Shown here piece by piece: positions 10,899 through 22,147 of a stretch of 64,000 nucleotides of DNA (positions within the stretch are counted from its first letter, which is position 1; each line of letters starts with the position of its first letter). A model generated the notes under the pieces. It was not told the origin of the DNA and did not search any database. It saw only the letters and a list, made by a program, of their open reading frames with translations. The translations under genes were made by a program, and so were the position numbers. The DNA lies in the NCBI GenBank assembly GCA_030247845.1, contig JAPDRP010000004.1:1054001-1118000 (forward strand), written 5' to 3'. The DNA comes from Coniosporium tulheliwenetii (lineage: Eukaryota > Ascomycota > Dothideomycetes).

Positions 10899-12850
10899 TC
10901 ACAACCTGGCCTCCTCCCCGCCCAACCCCTTCGACACAAAAGTCCCAAAATACTGATTCAGCGCTTCGACCGTGCCCGGGCCCTCCACAAGCTTAACCAC
11001 ACACCCAACATACCCATCCGGCCGCACAACCACAATACCTCCCCTGTCCTCGCTCAAGCCCATTTTCCTATGAGCTGCGGCCTTGGTATCCGACGGCAGC
11101 CGCGGTTCCCAGACGTCATCGGCATAGACATGGTCTCTGTATCTCTTCAGCGTCTCTGGGAGCTGCTCCGTTATATCGGTAACGTCGGCGCGGCGGGCGG
11201 CAGCGAAAGTGAGGGCCAGCGTAAAGAAATGCGTGTGGGGGTTGTGGCGCTCGTGGAAGGACACGCTCTCCTTGTCCGCGCGGGCGAAGGCGGAGTAGAA
11301 GGAGCGCGGGGCGGTGAGCTGGGAAGAAAAGTCCTCAAGCGCCTTCTTCGTGACACGGAAGTCGCCGCAGAAAACGTACAGGCGGAATGAGCCGTTCACC
11401 GGGATCTCTTGTTCAAGATGTACGATGTTGGCGTCGACGACGCGGGTCACGGTCGCCGGGGTGAGGATGCGGCCGGGGCGTTGGGTGGTCTCGTACTTGG
11501 TGTGCGAAAGGAAGAGCGGGTGCTGGGCCGGGTGGGATGGAGACCAGTTGTAGATGTTTGCGTTGTAGGCGACGCCGTAGCCGGAGGTGAATTCGCAAGA
11601 TTCTTTGAAGACTTTGACGAACTCGTTCTCTTCGATTGGCTGGCTTGTTTGGCTCGCGCTGCCGACCTCACCGGCCGAGGGCAACCGCTGCGAGAAGAGC
11701 TTGGCGTATTTGGCGTCGAAGTTTAGCAGGTTCTCGGCGATCAGCTTGCGCTCGGATTCGTAGGTCTTGAGGATGCTGCGGTCTGCGAAACCCGCTTCGA
11801 CGTGGTGGATCTTCCAGGCGAGGTTCTGCGCGTCGAGGAACGCGGTGTTCATGCCCTGGCCGGCTTTGGGCGAGTGCGTGTGGCAGCAGTCGCCGCCCAT
11901 GAAGACGCGCTCGTCGAGGGTGTAGCGTTCGGCGATGCCTTGGCCGATCGGATAGACGGAGAACCACTCTACTCGGTCCCATTCGATGTAGTAGGGTTTT
12001 AGGATCTTCTTGGCGGTTGCCTGCACCTCTGCTTCGGTTGCTGTTTTCCGAGGATTCCAGTCCTTATCTGTTGAGGACGCGATCTGGATATATAGACGGA
12101 CCATGTTCGCTTCACGCGGGATAACCATGATGGAGCCTGCATCGGAGTGGATGGTGCATTTCATCTGCGTTCGATATCAGTAATTGGGTGTCAAGAATCC
12201 GGATGCGAGCTTCTCACCTTGATATCTGGGAAGTTTGTCCGCACTACACCGTCCATGACACCCCACACATGCGCGATCGGATCCTTATGATGTATCTTGA
12301 CACCCAGCTGCTCACGGATGAAGCTCCTCGCGCCCTCTCCGCTGAAAAGGTACTTGGTTCGCATCGTCTCCGTCTCCTCACCATTCACGTGCTTTATGCT
12401 GACTTCAATGGGGTATGTGGAATCCTTCCCGTCATTCTTGAACGCAGTGATTCTCCAGGGCCTCTGCACTTTCACACCGTTCTTCTCCATATCCTCCAGG
12501 AAGACTCTCTCGATCAAGCCTTGGTGCAGAAGCGTCGTGAACGGATATCTCGCATCAATGAACTTCGGACAGCTCGCCCAGGTCCCAGTCCTGTGAATGC
12601 CGTTCTTGGAGGGATCCCAGAAGGCAACTTCGTAGACTTTTGCGGGCTCATGCGCCATGATTGCGCGCTTGAGGCCCATGTTTCGCAGGAAGTCGAGCGA
12701 GCGCGGTTGGATGCCGTCGGCGCGGCCGGTTAGTGTAGGCTCTGGCCGCATGTCGACATGCTTGATCTTGTAGCCCCATCGTCCAAGGCAGGTTGAGAGC
12801 ACCAGGCCAACGGGGCCGGCGCCAACGATTACTATGTCATAGTTCTCCAT
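10899..12850 (-). CDS. FAD-dependent aromatic hydroxylase, phenol 2-monooxygenase family
   Basis: Flavoprotein monooxygenase, about 631 residues, the usual length for the phenol hydroxylase family. Two exons are separated by a 53-base intron, 12165-12217 (GTGAGA...CGCAG). The N-terminal dinucleotide fold starts at once (MENYDIVIVGAGPVGLVLST). RADGIQPRSLDFLRNMGL follows, then the second FAD motif FMGGDCCHTHSPKAGQGMN and FLDAQNLAWKI. The C-terminal third (SFRLYVFCGDFR..., ending with RPDGYVGCVVKL) is the thioredoxin-like dimerisation domain of phenol hydroxylases. The frame is intact, unlike several neighbours. It shares an 890 bp upstream region with the divergent P450, so the two may act in one oxidative pathway (aromatic breakdown or a secondary metabolite). 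The substrate cannot be read from the sequence. Confidence 0.92.
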
Positions 12851-13737
12851 TCTTGGAAGCTAACAGAGGGAAGGAAAGAGGAGCTCGTAATGCGTGGTGG
12901 TAGAGCACGGTTAATGCTATTCGTGAAAAGCAAAGTCCAGGTATAGGGTGTAATGGAGGGAGATGGTTCAACGCAAGCCAAGGTGCTTTACGATACTGAG
13001 TAGAGCGTAATGCAGAGAGGATGAAGAGAGATGGTAGCAGAGCAAGAAACAGCAGAGACAGAAGCCAGGTAAAGTAGGAAAGCTCACAGCGCCAGACCCG
13101 AAGATCAATCATCGCGGCGCACACTTACGGCAGTGGACTCGAGCTCGCGATCCACGACTGCTAGCGAATAGCGTCTGACGCCAATGTCCAAACTAGTGGG
13201 TTGCGGAGGGGCTGGCGGTTGACGCTGACGTCGGGTCATGTTTTCGGGAGTGCTGCGGTTGGTTGATGGAGGCGGATCTGGGGTAAAGCAGCACCAAGCT
13301 TTCTGGCCCCTGTCTGCCGACATGCCTTCCGCGGCAATTGGCACCCCGCCTCACGCAGAGAATTGTCTCAGGGTCTTGCTGCTGGAGCAGGCGAGAAAGA
13401 ACACAAGGAATGCGTGTCGGTGCGTCATCAAAGGCGAGATATCTCCGAGCACGATGCTTCCCAAATCATGGATCAGAAGAGCAAGGCTCCCATCAACAAA
13501 TAACTACTTCAGAATACCTCCAGTACATCAAGCTCTCGAGCTTCAAGCCCGCCGCGGACAGGATGGGATGCGGAAGCTCAATGGATCGGGATGTGGAGTT
13601 GTTAACCGTACTTACAAGCACTAGCATCGCCGTTCGCATGTACCGTACAATAATTTCCATAGTCGCTCATAACATGTCTTACACCCTGCGCGTTCCATCG
13701 CCGTGCTCTCTTGTACGCCCGTAGCTCCATCAACGCC
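12851..13737. promoter_or_regulatory. Divergent upstream region of flavoprotein and P450 genes
   Basis: About 0.9 kb separates the start codons of the flavin monooxygenase (-) and the P450 (+). No conserved coding frame is present; the open frames at 12837-13344 (-) lack recognisable domains. Shared regulation of the pair is inferred from orientation only. Confidence 0.45.
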
Positions 13738-15304
13738 ATGACCTCTCCCAGCGCCAGCCTAGACACCCTAACCACCTTCCTGTCCACCCACATTTACCTT
13801 CCCCCTCTTCCTCCTCCCCTACATCCCCTATCAACTTTTCCTCCCCCTCCCCCCATCCCCGGCCCCTACCTCGCCTCCCTAACCCGCCTATGGCTGCTGT
13901 ATCGCTCCTGGACCGGCACCATGCCCACCACAATCCTCTCTCTCCACCGCAAACACGGCCCCCTCGTCCGCACCGGCCCCTCCGAACTCAGCGTCGCGGA
14001 CCTCTCCGCCATCAAGAAAATCTACGGGCCCGGTTACCAAGTTCCGCAAGACCGACTGCACAGCGTGTGGCAGGGGCACCGGAAGTTCAACTTGTTTGCG
14101 GAGCGGGATGAGGGGGTTCATGCGAGTCAGAGACGGCTGGTGAGCAGGGCGTATGCGATGGAGAGTTTGCGGGATTTGGAGGCTTATGTGGAGGAGTCTG
14201 CTAAGGTGTTTCTGGGGAAGATGGGGGAGGGCGTGGATGGGGGAATGGTGGTGGATTTGGGGAATCGGGTGCACTTGTTTGCGTTTGGTAGAGCTGTCCT
14301 ATTCTTTTGGTGTACGGAAGCGGGAGCTTAGTGGCTGTTGACAGTGTGTAGATGTAATAGGCGAAGTCACCTTCTCCCTACGCTTCGGCTTCATGATGTT
14401 GGTGCCGACGATGGCTCGTTCAAGCAAACCGAAGGTGCGATCAAGTCTGCAGCGTGGATCGGTCAAGTTCCATAGCTTTACTGGGCCCATGATTTCTTGA
14501 TGCCGTACATTGGGAACTGGCTTGGAATCACTGCTCGACATGGCAGTTTGCGCAGCTTTGCCATGAGGGAAGTTGAGGCTCGGAAGGATCGAGGCACCGA
14601 CCGGAAAGGCATCCTCAGCAAGCTCTTTGACGTGCAGAAAGAGAAGCCCAGTGAGTTCAACAATAACGCGGTTGTGTCGATGGCGACGTCGAACATCTTC
14701 GCTGGTTCAGACACGACTGCTATTTCAACGAGAGCAATCATTTACTACCTCTTGAAGAAGCCGCAGTACAAGCAGAGGCTGGTGGATGAGATCGATTATC
14801 TCCGCCGTCAAGGCAAACTCAGCGATCCTGTGAAACTGGAAGAAGCGGACAACATGCCATATCTACAGGCTGTCATGTACGAAGCACTGCGCCTGCATCC
14901 CGCGGTAGGTATGTCTCTACCACGCGTCGTGCCCGCCGGCGGATGTGAGGTAACTGGGCGCCACGTCCCAGCTGGCACAGTCGTAGGCGTGAATCCGTGG
15001 GTGGTGGACCGCAATACGGAGATATTCGGCGAGGAAGTTGAATCCTTTCGACCGGATAGGTGGCTAAAGAATGAGGCCGGCGATATGAAGAGGTTCTTCT
15101 TCGCGTCTGGAAGCGGCGCGAGGATGTGCTTAGGACGGAGTATCAGCTGGATGGAGATGAGCAAGTTGATTCCAACATTGTTCATGCACTACGAGTTGGA
15201 GTTAGCAGAGCCAGAGAAGGAGTGGACGATGAAGTGCTAGTGGCTTATCATTGCAGGAGGGTGTACATGTGAAGCTGAGGCGAAGAGACAAACTCTCGTC
15301 TTAA
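13738..15304 (+). CDS. Cytochrome P450 monooxygenase, probably a pseudogene or badly read copy
   Basis: Haem-thiolate oxygenase of the fungal pisatin-demethylase-like type. Exon 1 starts at ATG 13738 and runs to LFAFG; an intron ending at TAG 14349-14351 joins DVIGEVTFSLRFGF. Visible motifs are the I-helix FAGSDTTAIS, the K-helix EALRLHP, FRPDRW, and the haem loop FFFASGSGARMCLG with its Cys ligand. The N-terminus is proline-rich and lacks a clear membrane anchor. Damage: one base seems lost at 14401-14402 (LGADDGSF frame), an in-frame TAG at 14473-14475 where W is expected (GQVP-W-LYW), and a second TAG at 15238-15240 in the C-terminal MKC-W-W region. A one-base shift near 15255 then leads to EGVHVKLRRRDKL and a TAA at 15302. 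Both stops are TGG to TAG changes. P450 identity is certain; function is doubtful. Confidence 0.85.
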
Positions 15305-15440
15305 GAGCTCAGGACGGCAGTACAGTCGAACCATTGACTTACATAACTATTTCAAGCACCGCAAGACCACTTGCTAAGCACTAAAGCATGACGCAGCTCT
15401 TTCAACGCTCCGCCTGCTCAGATAGGCACGGAACAAACTC

Positions 15441-16696
15441 CTAAACGCACTCCCAGGTCAAACAGTCCTCCTTCCCCACTTTCAAGACTGTATAGGCCGC
15501 CCCGTCGAAACAGCATACATTCATTGCGAACCATTGATTCTCCGACGTTCCTATTGGAAGGATACCCATAGCCGTCATGAATTTCGGATCTATGAATCCG
15601 TGCCAGCGTAATCGAACTAGATCCATGGAAGCGAGGGGCTCATCAGAACCACTTGCAGCGAATGACGGTACCTCGTAACGGCTCAAATAGGAGTCGATGT
15701 TGTCGTTGGCATTGACTCGTACGGAACGCAAAGAAAGCAGGCTGATCCACTCCAGTAGCTCCGTGGCATCCTGCGGTGAAACGAGGGTTTGCACAGATTT
15801 GAACGAGGGCACCAGCACCTTGGGCATGCGTGTGACAGTTGGCGAGATCGTTTTGACCACCGGATGATGCTTGGAAATAGGTCCTCCCACAGCATTTCTG
15901 TCCTGAATGTTACAGAAGAGCCAGGTGACTGAGTGGGTAAGAACATTCTTGAAAGCCCAGACGATACGTTCAAACCCTTTCTTGCCGTGCAGCATGGACG
16001 GGAGACGAAGATTGAGCTCAACAGCTGTTAATCGTTAGAGGCGGATGGGAGACGGTGAGAGGCAGGTGAAACTCACCGTAGCGCGCTTTCGTGTGCTTTC
16101 TACCGCCGTCTGGGATAGGTTTGCCAGCTAGGCCGCAACGCTCGTATGTGGGCTTATCAATTTCTAGTCTGAGAACACCTACAATGAAACAGTCAGAAAA
16201 CAGTCTAAGAGTAATCGCAGAAGTGTTAGAAAGAGTGACGTACCATCTCGCAGGGAAAACACGTTGTCGACTGCCGGTCGGCCTTCGGACAGCATCACAA
16301 TATTTCCTGTGTCATTGTGAGGATCTCGCTTGATGTCGTCGTAGCAATGGTGGTGGTGACCTGTTTTGATGTAGTGATTGAAGAAATCACCCGTGATAAT
16401 CTCGCTCAGAGACATGGTCACACGCGAATAACGGAGCACAATCACGCTGAATGCTTGCTGTAGGTTCTGATATAGCTCCTCCGGCAGTATCAGGTCAACC
16501 TGTGCGCGCCAGGTTAGCCGCAAGGCTGACACAAGTAGGTTGTGCTGCGCACAGTGTGAGAAAACGGATGCGAGGCCATGGTCGTAAATGGCCTCTTCTT
16601 CATAGTTGGCAATTGGTTGTCCTTCAGAGGAGAGATTGTACTGTGTGCAACATAGCATTTTGAGCTTGCCTGCTCATCCTTGGAGAGAGTGAACAT
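15441..16696 (-). CDS. Ribonuclease P/MRP subunit p40-like protein (Rpp40 family)
   Basis: Protein subunit of nuclear RNase P/MRP, which matures tRNA 5' ends and pre-rRNA. The best start is ATG 16696 (MFTLSKDEQASSKCYVAHST). Exon joins: MASHPFSHT to VDLILPEELYQNL; GDFFNHYIKTG to NIVMLSEGRP, where a 54-base intron is in frame and would read HHHHCYDDIKRD if retained; FSLRDG to VLRLEIDKPTYERCGLAGKP; and KHTKARY to AVELNLRLPSMLHGKKGFER. The C-terminal blocks RIVWAFKNVLTHSVTWLFCN and LRWHGFIDPKFM fit the family. The frame is intact throughout. Assignment rests on remembered family patterns. The upstream open frame before 16696 is probably 5' UTR. Confidence 0.8.
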
Positions 16697-17154
16697 GATG
16701 TTGCTGAGGCAAGTTGGAAATCGTGTGCAGCAGTGGTGGTTGAAGGGCGATGTTTCATAGGGCTGAACCGGGGTGCGATCAAGGCGTGTCTCAAGATCAG
16801 TGAAATCAAGATGCGCACAGAGAACCCCAAATCCTGTGGATGCTGGAGATTCGGCTGGAAGTGAGTCTGTGATATTGGTGCTGTCATTTACGTATATTGA
16901 GTAATCTAAGTAGTATACAGGCGAAGAACAACCTTATGTGGTGAACTTCACCAGCGTGGACGAAGCCGCTCTCCACAGCGTCTCGAAACCAGTGTCCCCT
17001 CCCAGCGCCAATGCACACGATGATAACACACCAAGCCAGCCAATCACCATATTAACCGCATACTCCTCGCCTAAGTGCACCATGCACATACTAGCAACTG
17101 CAATCAGCCACCAAACGCCTCGAAATGCGGATTGATGACCACTATGCTCCAGCC
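16697..17154. other. Intergenic between SIR2-like and Rpp40-like genes
   Basis: Holds the promoter and leader of the Rpp40-like gene and the 3' UTR of the sirtuin gene, both on the minus strand. An open frame continues upstream of the chosen Rpp40 start to about 16870 but lacks an ATG in that frame. No separate gene is seen. Confidence 0.45.
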
Positions 17155-18958
17155 TCATGAACGCCGAGCCTTAACCGTGAAATGCGTGTCGCTGTCCTGC
17201 TCGTAAGGCTTCACCTCAATCTTCTGATCGGGATCGAGCATCTTGTGCTGGAGATCCCAACCGGCCCTTCGGCAAAGCTCAGCGACAACCGTGTCGCAGT
17301 CGCCGAGGAGGTTAATGTCAAAGTTGATGTGGTGAATGGGCTATTGACAGATTAACTGGGGGTCAAGACTCAAAAATTTCTATGCTTACATCGCGAGAGA
17401 TGAAGATTTGTGGCACATCGGGGGATATGAATTGTGGGATCTCGGAAACAGGCGCAACCTTCAAGGTGGTACCAATGACAATGACCAGATCAACGAGTTC
17501 CCGGTCGTGCTTGCGTATCCGTTCGAAGAACTTTTCTGGAAGTCCTTCGCCGAAGAACGTGATGTCGGGCTGGAAAGATGTTAGGAGCGGCACCGCTTCG
17601 CTGCTTGGGTCTCTATTGGTGTCCTTACCTTCATGACACCCGGCTGCGGAATGTCGAATTCTCCGTCTGAATCGTCATCGTCTGAGCTCAGCCGCTTCTT
17701 GGGCTTGCCGTTGCCGTTAGGATTCCGTTTCCGCTTCATACCAGGACGAGGCGCTTTGAGTTCCTCTACGCAACGCTTGCAGTATGCAACCCTCTGTGCT
17801 CGCACATCGTCGAAGATGTCTTCGCCGGGAACGCGGTACTTGCATTTGCGGCAGGTAGCGGTGGCCCATGAGCCGTGACACTGGACGAGCTTGTCGGGCC
17901 TGATGCCGGCGTGACTCTCCAGGTTGTCGATGTTCTGGGTGTAGTTCGTGAGGAGCTTTCCTTTCTCCTGTACTAAACGAATGAATTCATGCGTGGGCGA
18001 CCATGCGCGTAAATCGGGTATGATGTCACCAGCGAGGTTGTAGAAGATCCTGTAAGGCGTTCAGTCTGCGGGGTTCTTCTGTACTGCAATCGCAGGTCTT
18101 ACGTAGGATCTTCGTCAAAATTCTCAATATCAAAAACCTGTTCCGGATCATCGAAGCCATGATCTTGCAGTTTGGAGTAAAATCCAGAATTCTTTGAACG
18201 GAAGTCTGGAATGCCGAGACTTGTTGATATCTGCTTTCCATCAGTTCATCTGAGACAGCTTTCAAGTTATAGTGCTGATGATATGATGTCCGACTACGTG
18301 CATTTGCAGCAGTAAGGTTACAGCAAAGCCTGTTCTGCCAGCATAATCTTAAAAGCGGAAAGGCTCACCCCTGCTCCAGCAATGATCATGATGTTTTTTG
18401 ATTTCCGTAATAGCCGCGCCGCGTCGTCAATGGTCCTGTACTGCGGCAGCCTTCGGCGCTTGCAGATCTCATGCTTGATGGCGACACCCAGAAGCGGGTA
18501 GTAGTGACTGTCCGAAAGCTTATCATAGAAGATGGGAAGCTTGACGCCAAAAGCTGTGCAGAGCTTCTTTGCCGTGACTTTCCGAGACGTGATAGTCTCA
18601 AACACAAACATGTTGGCACCGACTTCGTGAAGCCTGTCCTTGTAGGCTTTGGCTTCCGCTGGTGTACAAACATCCGCTCCTGTAGTGCTTTAGTAGAGAA
18701 TAACATGAGCTTGTTACATGAGTACTTACCAGGCTCATAATCGTCCGGATCTATCTCTTCGTAGAGCTCTTCGTACAGGGACGCGCTCTCCCAGTCGTCA
18801 TTGGATTGCACACCCATTTTTAGAGCTTGAGACGCGTCTTCGCGCTTCACACCATTTGAATGAGGCTGCTCGTCCTCAGAATCTGAGTCCAGACTTATGA
18901 CCGCTGCCGGCTCCTTCTTCGAAATTACCGCCGTCGTTGCCATGTCAGTCACCGTCAT
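17155..18958 (-). CDS. Sir2 family NAD-dependent protein deacetylase (Hst1/Sir2 class)
   Basis: Nuclear histone deacetylase of the sirtuin family. Start chosen at ATG 18958 (MTVTDMATTAVIS); an in-frame ATG at 19108 is possible. The acidic N-terminus (LDSDSEDE) is followed by the helical entry region VGVAIKHEICKRRRLPQYRT-like and KSKNIMIIAGAG/ISTSLGIPDFRSKNSGFY, the NAD-binding core. Then come LAGDIIPD, YTQNIDNLESHAGI, the catalytic His in QCHGS, a zinc site with CRKC and CKRC, PDITFFGEGLPEKF and VIGTTLKVAPV. It ends EQDSDTHFTVKARRS. At least five introns are needed; that within GAG/IST is about 170 bases, the others about 50. A Lys/Arg/Asp-rich insert (PKKRLSSDDDDSDGE) follows the second zinc pair and could be a nuclear signal. 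All exons join in frame. Confidence 0.93.
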
Positions 18959-19703
18959 GGAAGGAACGCGCTTGGGAGTGGGTCGATATGTGTCTGGTAA
19001 TAATAGAAGTGGCAACAGGGATCTTATCTTATCGAAAGATCGATGCCTGCTGTGGCTTGAAGGACCAACCACGTGCTTGAAATCTTTAAGCAGAGTAGCA
19101 TGCCGCATCTACTGATACTATTTGATGGCTACGAGTTCACCAGAATCTTCATTGTGGAGCTCCTGTCACGGTATTTATCGGTGCAGCTGGATCACGTCAT
19201 TTGGAGATGCGGCCTCAACTCTCGAGACCTTCTCGTAGGTCTACGACAGTCACCACATCTTCGAACATCTTATTGAAACGGCATGGCCCTTCTAATCTGG
19301 ACAGTTTTGCTAACATCTGCGTTAGTGCCTGCACTGCCCGGCTTTGGCATCTACTGTAATGTACTGAGGGGACCAAGGCCTCAACGGCAGAGAGTACCTA
19401 TGTATACGCATCACATGATACTCCTTTCAATATTTCGACAAAAGACTGTGGGGAAATCCCAACGAGCGTTTGTACAAACATGCAATGTTGTCTTCAATTC
19501 CAAAAACACTCGGGTATCTAGATCCGCGGCCAGCCTGCCCACTACGCTCTCCTGCATTGAATCAATACGTCTGGATGAGAACGCCCAAGAAGGAGAAAGA
19601 AAACCAGTGTAAATCCCATCAATATATTGCAACTTTCAGAGAATGTACACGCCGCGTCACTCCTCTCTACTCTTCACGCCGAAATGTACGTCTTGTACTA
19701 TGT
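18959..19703. other. Intergenic, no gene seen
   Basis: Upstream region of the sirtuin gene and 3' flank of the surface protein at 19704-20625. Only short unsupported open frames occur. Confidence 0.4.
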
Positions 19704-20625
19704 TTATCGGCCACCTCCATGTGTTGCCGGCAGCTCCGCAGCAAACTGCGGGTAACTCTGATTATAGCCCTTGGGCACTGGTGCTGGCATCTCGGACACA
19801 TTCGAGTAAGTCGGCATCCCCGTCGTGCCGGCAGGAACAGGGTTGTAGGCCTGTCCTTGCGGCTGACCGTAATAGCCGGCACCTTGTTTCTCAGGCATCT
19901 GAGGCTGATAAGCGGGAGTGCTCGCTGCGGCTGTGGCGGCCTCATTCCTATGTCTTGCACGGCGTCTTTTTCCTGTGAAGAAGATAGCAATGGCTGCTAT
20001 GAGAGCGAGCACACCGACACCGGCGCCGACACCGATACCGATCTTAGCGCCGCTGGATAGACCCCCTCATCTTGGGTTATTGAGTTATTGCTGCCCGCTG
20101 CCGTGGCTGCTGCAGAGGCTGCCGATGAATATCCAGGAAAGGCGGTAATGCTCGAGGGTAAGTCTAACGCGACTGATCGTGTAGACACAGAGCTAGCAAA
20201 GGTAGTTCGTGCCGGTCTGAAGTATATCATCAGCTCCAACACATCCCAGTTCACCCGCGCTTGGTCAGGTACGCTGTCGACTTACCCTGTGGCGTACGCA
20301 TTTGTAGCCGTGGAGGAAAGGAGGTAGTTCTGCACCTCGGTTGGTAGGTTTTGGTACCATGACGGCGTACCAGTAAGGAATTCTTGGACGATTGCAGATG
20401 AAGCAGCGGCTTCATTTGTCGCCGCAAGAACAAGAAGAGAAGGAGGAAGCGCAGTTAGCAGCACTGATAGGACTGACGCCCTGGAGTCGGTCAGCAAGTT
20501 ATACTCCAGACATAACGGATTCAGCTGGCCCACTCGTTCAATTGTCGCTTGCGAATGTCTTGCTGGTCGTCGGAAGCGGCTGCCCCAATGCTGGCAAGCA
20601 ACCCGCATAACAACAACAATCTCAT
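19704..20625 (-). CDS. Secreted/type I membrane protein with a LPTEVQNYLL motif (paralogue A, one frameshift)
   Basis: The start ATG at 20625 gives a signal peptide (MRLLLLCGLLASIGAAA) followed by a Kex2-type IRKR site. An intron (GTGGGC...CCAG, phase 2) joins to ASVLSVLLTALPPSLL, then GTPSWYQNLPTEVQNYLLSS. A second intron follows and then a Ser/Ala/Thr-rich, probably glycosylated stalk. The stalk leads to the membrane span IGIGVGAGVGVLALIAAIAI, a basic stop-transfer GKRRRARHR and a cytoplasmic tail rich in Pro, Tyr and Gln. The overall plan resembles Mid2/Wsc-like wall sensors. The frame is lost at the plus-strand C5 run 20062-20066 just before the span; one extra base joins DEGG to LSSGAKIG. 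It is paralogous to the divergent gene at 22148. No function is known to me. Confidence 0.72.
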
Positions 20626-22147
20626 ACTGATGGATATCTCAACCGTAAGTTGACGGTACAATCGAGGCATTGCGACCGAGAGCTTCAAGCCTCAAACGGC
20701 CTGGGAACAGCTCATAAAAGCCCCGCGACAACCCCCTTCCGATGCGACTCAGCTGCCTCCCGTCAAAGCCATCTTGATGGCGCTAGTCAGGGTGAGGCCA
20801 ATTATACGACAGCCGCTTCCACAAGAAGTTTAGTTCTTTCGAGCTAACCCGCGTTCCGTCTTCGCGTTATCCAATTGGGGATGGTTGTAGTGTGCTGTCA
20901 CACTGCTCTGCAGTGCCCATCGCTAAAGATGAAAGCCGCGTTTTCAGCCCTGGAGAGCACTTCGAAGCCGTTGACTTTACATACGAAAACGACAGATGCA
21001 ACTGTCCGATCCTTTGGAGACTGAAATGGGCAGCGCTGCGAGAGAGCCTGCTATTAACTGTCTCAAGGAATCTTCGCACCCCAAACTTGCCATGAGCGGG
21101 CTCGATCATACCCGTTGAACACGATGGTAAACATCTAGCACCATCTTCCCGGCCAAGACCATTAACGGCAACTGACTTTCGTGAAGAGGAGCCCCTTACC
21201 ATCGTCGTGTAAATTGGGCGACTTACGCAGACACGAGGAGCCAAATCTGATCCTGTCGGTTCTAACCGTGGTGACATCCCGGTGGCCATCACGATGTTGT
21301 GTACTCATGCCGCCGGGTAGTTTGTTCGGTTGCCAAGAGGTGGTAAGCGGCTGTAGAACGCTTCAAGTTCCGCTCTCAAGTTTGTTCACCGTCAAATTCA
21401 GCATCTTTAATCATCAATAACGTCTCAAATAGTATTACTAAAAGCTAAGAGTAAAATACTGGCGTAAAGCGCACCACGTCAAGAGAAGTACAATATCCTG
21501 CTAATGATTATCTATTACGTGGCTGTTGAGTGCAGCTGGTTGGAAACCTTCGCCGCTGATTTTTGCCGTTCTGCACGTGACGAATAAACTAACCGGCGAC
21601 GTGAGTATCGGAAACGGCCAGCGGAGTCTCCCGCAGATGCGGCTCACAGCACTGCAGGGACAGTGCGGTGTAACAATAGAAAATGTTCCTGCAGACACGC
21701 CCAATATTGAGGGGCGGCTGAATCCCACTGCACAAGCTGTACTACAGTTCAATTCGAAGAGCCACGCATTTCCACTCTAAAGAAGCCTCCATTTGAATCC
21801 AACGAAGCGTTTTCTAGCCGAAGCTTCACATGCGGCCGCTAAGCCATCGGCGTTCCAGAAGCGCCTTGGTCTTCCAATCGCGCTCACACATTTAACGAAT
21901 CGGCTCTGACTGACAGGGTTTGGCGATAGTGCGCATACGCCAGGGTCCAGAAAAACACACGGGCTGATGGAGCTCAGGCGAAGAGCTCCGTATTTAGATA
22001 GGTTTGCGCGTCCCTTCAGGGGAACCTTTTTTTTCCCTCTCACTTCAACCGCTTTTCACTGCGTTATCTCTTCGTCCTTCTCAATTCAAGTCATTTAATA
22101 TCTTCTACACGCTCATTCAATCGCACTAGTCGCAGACTTCAAGCACG
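20626..22147. promoter_or_regulatory. Divergent intergenic region between the two surface-protein paralogues
   Basis: The 1.5 kb between the two start codons holds no recognisable gene. Immediately upstream of the plus gene there is a T-run followed by pyrimidine-rich sequence (22028-22140), typical of a fungal leader and transcription start region. The rest is of mixed composition with scattered short open frames. Confidence 0.45.

Noticed and set aside
13711..13737. An upstream TTG start for the P450
   Set aside because: Nuclear fungal genes start at ATG; the ATG at 13738 is in frame and suits the protein.
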